DNA from: an uncultured Ruminococcus sp.
GTDB taxonomy: Bacteria; Bacillota; Clostridia; Oscillospirales; CAG-272
Length of the DNA: 15,839 bases
Direction of reading: 5' to 3'
Assembly: GCA_902797495.1 (NCBI GenBank)
Contig: CADBTH010000228.1
Location: 1-15,839, forward strand
In this document: piece after piece, positions 6,975 through 12,771 of the stretch
Position numbering within the stretch: position 1 is the stretch's first letter
How the letters are laid out: each line of letters starts with the position of its first letter
Position numbers and translations under genes: made by a program
The notes under the pieces: generated by a model
Seen by the model: only the letters and a program-made list of their open reading frames with translations
Database searches by the model: none
Told to the model about the DNA's origin: nothing

Positions 6975-8240
6975 TTAATACTTTGCGTTGAGAGTCTCGA
7001 TACCGTCGATCATGATGTCGAAGTAAGGAGCGGAACGGAACTTGGATTCCTTGAACGCGCCGTCTTCAACGACTTCAGTGTCGCCTTCAAAAGCTTCGTC
7101 AGTATCAACGTCTGCATTGTAACCCGTAAGATGTCCTTCATCGTCAACAGTTGCCTTCTGGTTCTTGTCTTCTGCAACTGTTACTGTGAAAGTGGAAGTA
7201 TCGAATACTTCGAGCTCGCCTGCTTCGAGTTTAGCCTTAGCTTCTTCGATAGCCTCGACCGTGCCCTCAGCTGCTGCCTTCTCGTTGACCTCTGTGAGGA
7301 CTACGGAACCTGTAGCGATCGTGCCTGTCCAGTCTGTGTCGATAGCTTCGTCGTTCTTTACGCAGTTGATGATGTATTCAAAGTAGGGTTCCCAGTTGAT
7401 CCTGGAAGATACGATGAACGTATTGGGGCAAGCTTCGAGTGTGGAACCGTTGTAGGAAACGTCCGGAACGCCTGCGTCCTCGCATGCTGTGGGAGCGCCC
7501 ATGGAGTCAGCGTGCTGGGAGATGAGTTTGCATCCGCGCTCGATAAGAGTCTCGGCTGCGTTCTTTTCAGCTGTTTCGTCGTACCAGCTGCCTGTGAACT
7601 GAACTTCCATCGTAGCGGTCGGGCATACGCTGCGAGCGCCGAGGAAGAAGGAGGTGTAACCGGAGATAACTTCTGCGTATGTGTAAGCGCCTACGTAGCC
7701 GATCTTAGCCTCTTCGGGTTTGAACTCGCCCGCCTCGATCATCTCGTTGAGCTTCATGCCTGAAGCGATACCTGCGAGGTAACGGCCTTCGTAGATGGAT
7801 GCGAACGCGTTGTGGAAGTTTGCGAGGCCTTCCGTGTGAGCCATCGTGCCCGTTGCGTGGCAGAACTCAACTTCCGGATACTCTTCAGCTGCCTGGATCA
7901 TGAATTCCTCATGGCCGAAGCTGTCTGCGAATACGAGGCTGCATCCCTGGTTTACAAGGTCGACAGCTGCTTCGTAGCACTCGTTGCCTTCGGGAATGGG
8001 AGTCTTTTCGATGTATTCAACACCGAGTTTTTCACATGCTTCCTTCGCGCCTTCCATGAAGTTGCGGTCGTATGTGGAGTTCTGGTCGTGGAGATAGATG
8101 AAACCGATCTTTATGGTTTCGCCATCCGCCGTCTTTTCAGTGTCTGCTGCTTTTGTGTCTTCGTCAGCCTTGTTAGCTCCGCAAGCTGCGAGGGCGAAGA
8201 CCATTACGAGCACAAGTGCAAGTGCGAGAAACTTTTTCAT
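6975..8240 (-). CDS. bmpA: BMP-family nucleoside-binding lipoprotein of the ABC importer
   Basis: The extracellular receptor (421 residues) that delivers nucleosides to NupOPQ. The signal peptide ends in lipobox LAAC (Cys20), followed by a charged linker of about 22 residues and a type-I periplasmic-binding fold starting IKIGFIYLHDQNSTYDRNF. Family features are the long central stretch FASIYEGRYLAGIASGMKLN, the hinge KIGYVGAYTYAEVISGYTSF and the GCKLISQHADSMG loop. About 60 C-terminal residues (GYNADVDTDEAF to RSAPYFDIMIDGI) form an acidic extension that I believe is common in clostridial members. GGAGG lies six bases before the ATG. It uses many GCT/GCA Ala codons whereas its neighbours use mostly GCG/GCC, as expected for a highly expressed gene. 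It is the first gene of the operon, behind a leader of about 395 nt with a guanine-type riboswitch. Confidence 0.95.
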   Translation of the reverse strand: MKKFLALALVLVMVFALAACGANKADEDTKAADTEKTADGETIKIGFIYLHDQNSTYDRNFMEGAKEACEKLGVEYIEKTPIPEGNECYEAAVDLVNQGCSLVFADSFGHEEFMIQAAEEYPEVEFCHATGTMAHTEGLANFHNAFASIYEGRYLAGIASGMKLNEMIEAGEFKPEEAKIGYVGAYTYAEVISGYTSFFLGARSVCPTATMEVQFTGSWYDETAEKNAAETLIERGCKLISQHADSMGAPTACEDAGVPDVSYNGSTLEACPNTFIVSSRINWEPYFEYIINCVKNDEAIDTDWTGTIATGSVVLTEVNEKAAAEGTVEAIEEAKAKLEAGELEVFDTSTFTVTVAEDKNQKATVDDEGHLTGYNADVDTDEAFEGDTEVVEDGAFKESKFRSAPYFDIMIDGIETLNAKY

Positions 8241-8301
8241 GATTGTCCTCCGTAAAAATAGTTGTTTATTTTACCCGCCTTTCGGCATTGTAAACTGAAT
8301 T

Positions 8302-8347
8302 GAAAAATAATAAACCGCACAAGCTCCGGAAACGGTCAACGTGCGGT
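8302..8347 (-). terminator. Second leader terminator, between riboswitch and bmpA
   Basis: On the minus strand ACCGCAC (8347-8341) pairs with GTGCGGT (8320-8314) around a 20-nt loop holding a small CCG/CGG hairpin, followed by the U-rich tail TTATTATTTTTC. It lies about 100 nt downstream of the riboswitch terminator and about 60 nt before bmpA. Transcripts that pass the riboswitch must therefore also pass this site. Confidence 0.65.
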
Positions 8348-8365
8348 AAATTGGCTGGTTTTCGA

Positions 8366-8436
8366 GAAAGGCGCAGTAATACCCATCGCGGTAGAATGCC
8401 AGAAACAACGGGTCGTACTCATAACTGCGTCCTTTC
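8366..8436 (-). ncRNA. Unassigned structured element in the bmpA leader
   Basis: Between the two leader terminators the minus-strand RNA can form a 12-bp stem (8436-8424 with 8377-8366, one bulged A). A lopsided internal loop (10 and 3 nt) separates it from an 8-bp inner stem (ACCCGTTG with CGATGGGT, two wobble pairs) and a 17-nt terminal loop. It does not match the riboswitch classes I know. It could be an aptamer, a spacer hairpin or remnant sequence. Confidence 0.4.
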
Positions 8437-8445
8437 CGCGCCGGT

Positions 8446-8482
8446 ATAACAAAAACAAAACGGTGAGGCAAAAATCTCACCG
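8446..8482 (-). terminator. Riboswitch expression-platform terminator
   Basis: On the minus strand CGGTGAG (8482-8476), an 8-nt loop and CTCACCG (8467-8461) are followed by TTTTGTTTTTG. Just upstream, an 8-bp palindromic hairpin (CGATGCCG at 8513-8506 with CGGCATCG at 8488-8481) shares bases with both the 3' strand of riboswitch stem P1 and the first two bases of the terminator stem. This is the geometry expected of an antiterminator that forms when the aptamer is empty. Confidence 0.88.
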
Positions 8483-8507
8483 ATGCCGACGGTATAAGCC
8501 GCCTGCG

Positions 8508-8578
8508 GCATCGATAGTCCGGACGTTTACGGCGCCGGGTAGAAACTTCAAAACCGATTATTTGAGATATATCGACAC
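8508..8578 (-). promoter_or_regulatory. Purine riboswitch aptamer, guanine class
   Basis: The minus-strand RNA carries the purine aptamer core: J2/3 AAGUUUCUACC, a P3 loop CCGUAAA, and J3/1 GGACUAU with the specificity base C (position 74 of the xpt riboswitch), which pairs with guanine or hypoxanthine rather than adenine. P1 is UCGAU/AUCGA (8575-8571 and 8515-8511), extendable by wobble pairs to 8 bp. The P2 loop ends in GG and the P3 loop begins with CC, giving the usual loop-loop contact. P2 is weak and A/U-rich and J1/2 looks one base short. With the terminator at 8446-8482, ligand binding should stop transcription of the nucleoside transporter. Confidence 0.92.
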
Positions 8579-8640
8579 TGAAATATTTATTTTTGAATCA
8601 ATGGTCATTGTGATAATAAACCACTTTCTTCGACATTATA

Positions 8641-8669
8641 ATGATACATCACGGACCTGTTTTTGTCAA
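8641..8669 (-). promoter_or_regulatory. Promoter of the riboswitch-bmpA-nupOPQ operon
   Basis: On the minus strand TTGACA (8669-8664), a 17-base spacer and TATCAT (8646-8641), with TG immediately before the -10. Transcription would start near 8634, about 55 nt before the aptamer. A second -10-like TATAAT lies a few bases further on. Confidence 0.85.
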
Positions 8670-8681
8670 GAGAAATAATGG

Positions 8682-8713
8682 GGCAATTATCCACGAAATA
8701 ATTGCCGTTTTTT
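8682..8713 (+). terminator. Plus-oriented intrinsic terminator with no plus-strand gene
   Basis: A perfect 9-bp stem (GGCAATTAT at 8682-8690, complement at 8698-8706), 7-nt loop, then GTTTTTT. On the minus strand the tail after the stem is CCCATTATTTC, a poor U tract. It lies between the end of the minus-strand gene at 8777 and the bmpA promoter. It may shield the promoter from antisense reading or act imperfectly in both directions. Confidence 0.6.
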
Positions 8714-8776
8714 GTGCAGTATGTGCAAGGTGAAAATTCGGCAAAAGCCTATAATTACGGCGTTCGCAGGTCGCCG

Positions 8777-9622
8777 TCAATCCGTCTGCACAGAGTCGTC
8801 CGGAGCCTCGAATCCGAAGTAGTCGGAGAAGAACTTTTTCGCCGCGTCGTAGTTCTTTTTCGCAGTCTTTTCCGAGGTGAAAAGCGGATCGGCGACGGTG
8901 CGCATACAGACGACGGTGTCGGCGGGGAACGCCTTCAGCGCGTCGAAGTATTCGTACGGCGCGGTGTCTCCGAGTCTCACTCCGTACTCGTCCACCGCTC
9001 CCTCCGGAACGTATCCGAGCGCGGCGGAGAGCTTTTCTATCGCGCCCTCTCCCTTGAGCACCTCAAAGAATTCGGGGTGAAGGAACATGACCCCGCATTC
9101 GCCGGACGCGATGACGCCCTGCAGCTCGCCGTCGGCGTAGCCCTTGTCCGAGATCTCGATCTCGTTTCCGGACGCGCTCGTCACTACCGCTCCCGCTCCG
9201 TAGTACGACGTGTTGAGGAACACGGACTTCTCGCCGTTTCCGTCGATGTCCTCCGTGAGGATAGAGGAGAGCGCGGCGGCGGCTTCTTCTTCGGCCTGCG
9301 CGCCGGGTCTTGCGTCTCCCGCGTAAAGGACGGATAGGTCGGCCTTAGCTCTGCCGGACAGGGTCATCTGCCTGATACCGACGACCGCGATAAGGAGAAA
9401 GAGTCCGCCGATTATCAGAAACCATTTGTAATGATAGAAGAAATTCCCCGCTCTTCCGAGAAAACTGTCGTCCTTCACCGGGATATCCTCGTAGTCGTCC
9501 CCGATGTAGTCGACCAGCTTCGCGCGGTTCGATTTCTCCCCGTTATATTCCGCAACGGCTCCTGCGTCCTGGGTCTTACGCTCTTCGTCCGTTATCACGT
9601 TATCGTTGTTCTTCTTTTTCAT
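8777..9622 (-). CDS. Hypothetical single-pass membrane protein
   Basis: I do not recognise a named family for this 281-residue protein. Residues 1-60 are hydrophilic, charged and acidic, with no signal peptide. A short motif NFFYHYKWFLIIGGLFLLI leads into a single membrane helix (about residues 66-86). An aromatic YHYKW-type motif before one helix is typical of a group of uncharacterised clostridial membrane proteins. The remaining residues should lie outside the cell and begin ADLSVLYAGDARPGAQAEEE. Their alternating pattern, with GYADGELQGVIASGECGVMFL and later VADPLFTSEKTAKKNYDAAK, suggests a small alpha/beta domain loosely like a solute-binding lobe; that is a guess. GGAGG lies seven bases before the ATG. 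It is probably its own unit, 82 bases after the PPTase gene and ending before the bmpA promoter. Confidence 0.85.
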   Translation of the reverse strand: MKKKNNDNVITDEERKTQDAGAVAEYNGEKSNRAKLVDYIGDDYEDIPVKDDSFLGRAGNFFYHYKWFLIIGGLFLLIAVVGIRQMTLSGRAKADLSVLYAGDARPGAQAEEEAAAALSSILTEDIDGNGEKSVFLNTSYYGAGAVVTSASGNEIEISDKGYADGELQGVIASGECGVMFLHPEFFEVLKGEGAIEKLSAALGYVPEGAVDEYGVRLGDTAPYEYFDALKAFPADTVVCMRTVADPLFTSEKTAKKNYDAAKKFFSDYFGFEAPDDSVQTD

Positions 9623-9665
9623 ATCCGTTCCTCCGCCGTGCGAAAACGCGTATATTTACAATATC

Positions 9666-9693
9666 AGTATACCGCTCTTCTGTGTATTTTCAT
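9666..9693 (-). promoter_or_regulatory. Possible weak promoter for the hypothetical membrane protein
   Basis: On the minus strand ATGAAA (9693-9688; four of six matches to TTGACA), a 16-base spacer and TATACT (9671-9666). No terminator is visible between the PPTase gene and this site, so read-through from the upstream operon is also possible. Confidence 0.35.
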
Positions 9694-9704
9694 CGCGGAT
9701 ATTA

Positions 9705-10370
9705 TTAACAATCAAGCGCCTTCAGGTCGATTCTTTCGATCGCGGGATCGACCGTCTCCTCTCCTCTCACGCAAAAAGCCGAAGCGTATCCGCGCGTGAG
9801 AAAGGCGGCGCGTGGAGAAAAGGCTTCTCCCGTCCCTGGCGGAAAACAGACGCCGAGCGCGGAGAAGGACGAGGCGGAAACCGTAAAGCCGTCTCCGGAC
9901 GCTTTCAGTACGCTCTCCTTCAGAGTCCAGACTCCGAAGAATCGATCCCGCCGCTCATCGTCAGTCTCAGCCGATAAGACGTACTCCCTCTCCTCTTCGG
10001 AGAAATATTTATCCGCGACTCTGAGAGGAGGCCTACGTATCTTCTCAACGTCGCACCCGATCTCGCGGTCCGACAGCGCGCACAGCGCGACGTCGCCCGA
10101 ATGGGAAAGGTTGAAGAAAACGTCCCGCCTGTCCGAAAAATACGGCTTGCCGTGCTCACCGGAAAAGATCGGGAAAACCTCCCTCTCCCCTCTTTTCGCC
10201 AGCGCGTACCTGAGAAGAGAGAACGCTCCGACCGAGAGACGGCGGTCGCCGTCGAAGCGGAGTCTGTCAGCCGCCGCGCGCCTGTCCTCCGGCATCTTTT
10301 CGTAAAGAGCGCGGTACAGTTCTTCGTCCTTCAGGCACGACACGTCGGCAAAATAAAGTTCTGCGTACAT
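9705..10370 (-). CDS. 4'-phosphopantetheinyl transferase, Sfp type
   Basis: Transfers the phosphopantetheine arm of coenzyme A to a conserved Ser on acyl or peptidyl carrier proteins, converting apo to holo forms. The protein has 221 residues, the two-lobe Sfp length. Motifs in order are GKPYF (about 74-78), FNLSHSGDVALCALS (86-100), GCDVE with Mg-binding Asp107 and Glu109, and WTLKESVLKASGDG with Trp148, Lys151 and Glu152. All catalytic residues are present. The C-terminal third is less conserved. The start follows AAGGTGG, which overlaps the end of the activase gene (9-bp gap), so the two are probably translationally coupled. No polyketide or peptide synthetase or carrier protein is in the window, so the target may be the fatty-acid carrier protein or a cluster elsewhere. 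Confidence 0.93.
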   Translation of the reverse strand: MYAELYFADVSCLKDEELYRALYEKMPEDRRAAADRLRFDGDRRLSVGAFSLLRYALAKRGEREVFPIFSGEHGKPYFSDRRDVFFNLSHSGDVALCALSDREIGCDVEKIRRPPLRVADKYFSEEEREYVLSAETDDERRDRFFGVWTLKESVLKASGDGFTVSASSFSALGVCFPPGTGEAFSPRAAFLTRGYASAFCVRGEETVDPAIERIDLKALDC

Positions 10371-10379
10371 AAGCCACCT

Positions 10380-11276
10380 TCAGTTGACTTTTATCTCGAC
10401 TCCCGATGAGGAGAGCGCCGCGCGCCATCCTTCGGCAAACGCGCGCCCGTCGGGAACGTTTTTCACGTCTCCCGCGTCCTCGCCGAGCGAGTCCGCTTTT
10501 CCGAGCCCTATCCTGTGATAAGGCATGATCTCCGCTCCGCGTATCTTTCCGCCGACGGAGCGCAGGAATTCCGAGAGAAGTCTCAGATCGTCTTCCCCGT
10601 CGTTGTATCCGGGGATCAAGGGCATACGGACGATGACGTCCGCGCCCTCCGAGAGTATCGTATCGAGATTTGACAGTATCCTTTTGTTCGACACGCCCGT
10701 GTTCGCGACGTGACGCGCCTCGTCGATACCCTTGATATCGTAAAGGAAGAGCGCGCCTTCGCCCGCGAGTTCGAGCAGCGCCGCGGGGTCCGCGTACCCG
10801 CTCGTTTCAACGGCGAAGGATATCCCCTCTTCCCTCGCGCGGCGCGCGAGGTAAACGGTCGCCGCCTTCTGAGCCAAAGGCTCGCCGCCGGAAACGGTGA
10901 CGCCGCCTCCCGACTCCTCAAAGAAGAGGCGGTCTCTTATAAGCAGTTCAAAAAGCTCGTCGGCGTCGGCTTCTTTGCCGCATATCTCGTTGCAGTCCGC
11001 AAGGCAGGGCTCGACGCACCTGCCGCAAGATATGCAGAGCGATCTGTCGACCGCGGCGCGTCCGTCTTCTATCCTCCTCGCGGAGCAAAGCCCGAGACAC
11101 CTGCCGCATCCCGTGCACCTGTCGGAACGGAACAGGAGCTGCCGACGTGGCGCTCTGCCCTCGGGATTGTGACACCAAAGGCATCCGAGCGGACAACCCT
11201 TGAGAAAGAGCGTCGTCCTGATGCCGGGCCCGTCCTGAAGACAGAATCTCTGTACGTTGAAATATGAAACGTTCAT
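10380..11276 (-). CDS. Glycyl-radical-enzyme activating protein (radical SAM)
   Basis: Uses S-adenosylmethionine and a 4Fe-4S cluster to place the glycyl radical on a partner enzyme such as a pyruvate formate-lyase homologue. The 298-residue protein opens with SYFNVQRFCLQDGPGIRTTL, then the radical SAM motif Cys28, Cys32, Cys35 (KGCPLGCLWCHNPEG). Two ferredoxin-type clusters follow (Cys54, 57, 60, 64 and Cys81, 84, 87, 91), placing it with activases carrying extra clusters rather than the short PflA. The SAM-binding GGGVTVSGGEPL and the VETSGYAD strand are intact. The ribosome site before ATG 11276 is poor (GGGTCAGAAG), and the gap to the upstream GtrA gene is 15 bp, so coupled translation is likely. 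No glycyl radical enzyme lies in the window, so the substrate is unknown. Confidence 0.93.
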   Translation of the reverse strand: MNVSYFNVQRFCLQDGPGIRTTLFLKGCPLGCLWCHNPEGRAPRRQLLFRSDRCTGCGRCLGLCSARRIEDGRAAVDRSLCISCGRCVEPCLADCNEICGKEADADELFELLIRDRLFFEESGGGVTVSGGEPLAQKAATVYLARRAREEGISFAVETSGYADPAALLELAGEGALFLYDIKGIDEARHVANTGVSNKRILSNLDTILSEGADVIVRMPLIPGYNDGEDDLRLLSEFLRSVGGKIRGAEIMPYHRIGLGKADSLGEDAGDVKNVPDGRAFAEGWRAALSSSGVEIKVN

Positions 11277-11291
11277 CTTCTGACCCGCGGC

Positions 11292-11717
11292 TTATTCTTC
11301 GCCGTCCCCGTTCTGTTTCTTCTTTTCCGCACTTCCTATACTGTCTTTGAAAACGTAATACCTCTGGTAAAAGAATTCAGTAATAAAATTCAGCGCCATA
11401 TTCAGGACCGTCGCAACGAAACCGGGACATCCGAATACTTTGGTCAACAGCGCTTCAATACCTGTGGAAAGGGGAATGAACACTACGTAGTACGCCGCTA
11501 CCTTAAGCATTGCTATCCTGACGTTACTTGCGGATTTGAACGTAAATTTGCGGTTGAAAGTAAAGTTCCAGAGAACCGAAAGTATGATGGCGATAAGATA
11601 GCTCAACCAGGCGGGAAGTCCTATTACTTCCCTCAGCAGCGTATCGCTTCCGAGCTCGATCAGCCCTGCGCTGGCTGAAAACAGCGCGAATTTGATAAAC
11701 ATCAAAGAGTTTTTCAC
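11292..11717 (-). CDS. GtrA-like membrane protein
   Basis: A 141-residue protein with four membrane helices of the GtrA/DPMS family. Members are proposed to flip or assist transfer of polyprenyl-linked sugars during surface polysaccharide or teichoic acid modification. Family marks are the first helix FIKFALFSASAGLIELGSD, the middle motif NFTFNRKFTF after helix two, and the C-terminal NFITEFFYQRYYVFKDS. The tail is charged. The GTG start at 11717 is chosen because GGAGGAG lies five bases upstream; the first ATG is five codons in. It is the third gene of the operon, 28 bp after the DUF2752 gene. No glycosyltransferase is adjacent, so the lipid-linked sugar partner is not visible. Confidence 0.88.
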   Translation of the reverse strand: MKNSLMFIKFALFSASAGLIELGSDTLLREVIGLPAWLSYLIAIILSVLWNFTFNRKFTFKSASNVRIAMLKVAAYYVVFIPLSTGIEALLTKVFGCPGFVATVLNMALNFITEFFYQRYYVFKDSIGSAEKKKQNGDGEE

Positions 11718-11745
11718 TGCAACTCCTCCGATTGCAAACGCCCCC

Positions 11746-12129
11746 TCAGGCGGCGCCGAAGTTGAAGACGTTCCTCAGAACGCCGAAAGCGACGAGTACG
11801 ACGATCATGAAGATCACCGCGATATTCGCGGCACGGTCCCTGACTCTTCCGTATTTCACGTAGACGTAGATATACCTGCCCGCAGTCGCCGCCATAAGCG
11901 GCAGCAGACATAGCACCGCCGCGTTATAGCCGAATGCTGAGGCAAAGTCGAGCTTTATTACGGAGAGCGCCATCCTCGAAACTCCGCACCCCGGGCATTT
12001 AAGTCCCGTGACGCTTCGTATCGGGCAGGGTATCCCGACGCCCGTCACACTTGCGAATACAGCATACAACGCCCCGATCCCGACGAGGATCAGGGCGATG
12101 CGTATAACTTTTTTTCTTCTCTCAGCCAT
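11746..12129 (-). CDS. DUF2752 membrane protein
   Basis: A 127-residue protein of the DUF2752 family, function unknown. It begins with a basic stretch (MAERRKKVIR), then helix one. Next comes the family signature GIPCPIRSVTGLKCPGCGVS, with Cys residues in the pattern CP..., CPGC, followed by RMALSVIKLDFASAFGYN. Two further helices follow (about residues 70-90 and 102-122). The Cys pairs suggest metal binding or a disulfide, but this is not known. Its ATG at 12129 overlaps the TGA of the preceding gene by one base (TGATG), so translation should be coupled. A longer open frame to 12684 runs antiphase through the upstream gene and is not real. Confidence 0.88.
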   Translation of the reverse strand: MAERRKKVIRIALILVGIGALYAVFASVTGVGIPCPIRSVTGLKCPGCGVSRMALSVIKLDFASAFGYNAAVLCLLPLMAATAGRYIYVYVKYGRVRDRAANIAVIFMIVVLVAFGVLRNVFNFGAA

Positions 12130-12692
12130 CAGGCCTTGGGAGCACCGTGATACTCGGCGATCTTGTTCAGCTCGCTCTGAATGAGCGCGTAGGCGACGAT
12201 ACCGAAGCCGAACAGAGAAAGAACGAGATAGATGACTCCGGAATTGGAATCGGCGGGAAGGTATCTCATCGCTTTGGCACGGTTGACCTGTTCGCCCGCT
12301 TTGTATATCCAGAAGAGAGAATAGATGCCGCAGGTGACGAGGGACAGAAGAAATACGGTCGTGCCGGGAGTCGCGTTCGGAGTATCTGAAGCCTCGTTGA
12401 GCTGGTCGACCATATTTATGAGCCAGATGATGCTGTAAATTCCGAGCGTGACGATAGACAGTATAATAGCAACGGCGATATTCTTCTGACCGAAGCTCAC
12501 GGGCCTTACCTGTCCCGGGTAAGGCTGTGTGCGGTAGAACTGCTGATCTCCGTACTGATTTCCGTACTGATTTCCGTACTGATTCGCGCCATATCCCTGA
12601 TTCGTATTCTGACCCTGAACGGGAGCGCCGCATTTGGTGCAGAAGATGTTTCCCGCCTCGAGAGGCGCGCCGCAATTTGAACAAAAGCTCAT
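12129..12692 (-). CDS. Zinc-ribbon protein with DUF4234-type membrane domain
   Basis: A 187-residue protein. Residues 1-24 are a zinc ribbon (FCSNCGAPLEAGNIFCTKCGAP; Cys4, Cys7 and a second CxxC pair). A flexible Gln/Asn/Tyr/Gly-rich linker with three NQYG/NQYG/DQQF-like repeats follows (about residues 31-60). After that come two related hydrophobic units, AIILSIVTLGIYSIIWLINM and LLSLVTCGIYSLFWIYKAG, the doubled helix motif of DUF4234, and a last helix (VIYLVLSLFGFGIVAYALIQ). The function of such proteins is unknown. The ribosome site is TAGGAG nine bases upstream. It is the first gene of a five-gene operon with a consensus promoter. Pairing with DUF2752 next door suggests a small membrane module. 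Confidence 0.9.
   Translation of the reverse strand: MSFCSNCGAPLEAGNIFCTKCGAPVQGQNTNQGYGANQYGNQYGNQYGDQQFYRTQPYPGQVRPVSFGQKNIAVAIILSIVTLGIYSIIWLINMVDQLNEASDTPNATPGTTVFLLSLVTCGIYSLFWIYKAGEQVNRAKAMRYLPADSNSGVIYLVLSLFGFGIVAYALIQSELNKIAEYHGAPKA
12550..12585. repeat. Three 12-bp in-frame tandem repeats in the zinc-ribbon gene
   Basis: The unit CCGTACTGATTT occurs at 12550-12561 and 12562-12573, and again with a changed last base at 12574-12585. It encodes the NQYG repeats of the linker. Being a multiple of three, copy number can change by slippage without shifting the frame. Confidence 0.85.
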
Positions 12693-12729
12693 TTTTATTT
12701 ACTCCTATTGTTAAATAATCGGTACTGTA

Positions 12730-12758
12730 ATACTATCATATCCGGGCTGTTTTGTCAA
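12730..12758 (-). promoter_or_regulatory. Promoter of the zinc-ribbon to PPTase operon
   Basis: On the minus strand TTGACA (12758-12753), a 17-base spacer and TAGTAT (12735-12730). It lies 14 bases after the stop of the M32 peptidase gene, with no clear terminator between, so some read-through from upstream is likely. Confidence 0.8.
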
Positions 12759-12771
12759 TACCGGGACGGGG

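Noticed and set aside
8380..8440. T-box leader in the bmpA leader (TCTACCGCG resembles part of the T-box motif)
   Set aside because: The conserved T-box sequence and the stem I architecture are absent, and the downstream genes are not amino-acid related.
8271..8480. A 69-codon minus-strand frame across the bmpA leader
   Set aside because: It would start at GTG inside the riboswitch terminator stem, has no ribosome site, and runs through two terminators. Its composition is protein-like (many Tyr and Phe), so a gene remnant cannot be excluded, but I do not call it.
11746..12684. A single 312-codon minus-strand frame covering the zinc-ribbon and DUF2752 genes
   Set aside because: Its first 185 codons are out of phase with the zinc-ribbon/DUF4234 protein and are Arg/Ser-rich. 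Only the part from ATG 12129 is real.
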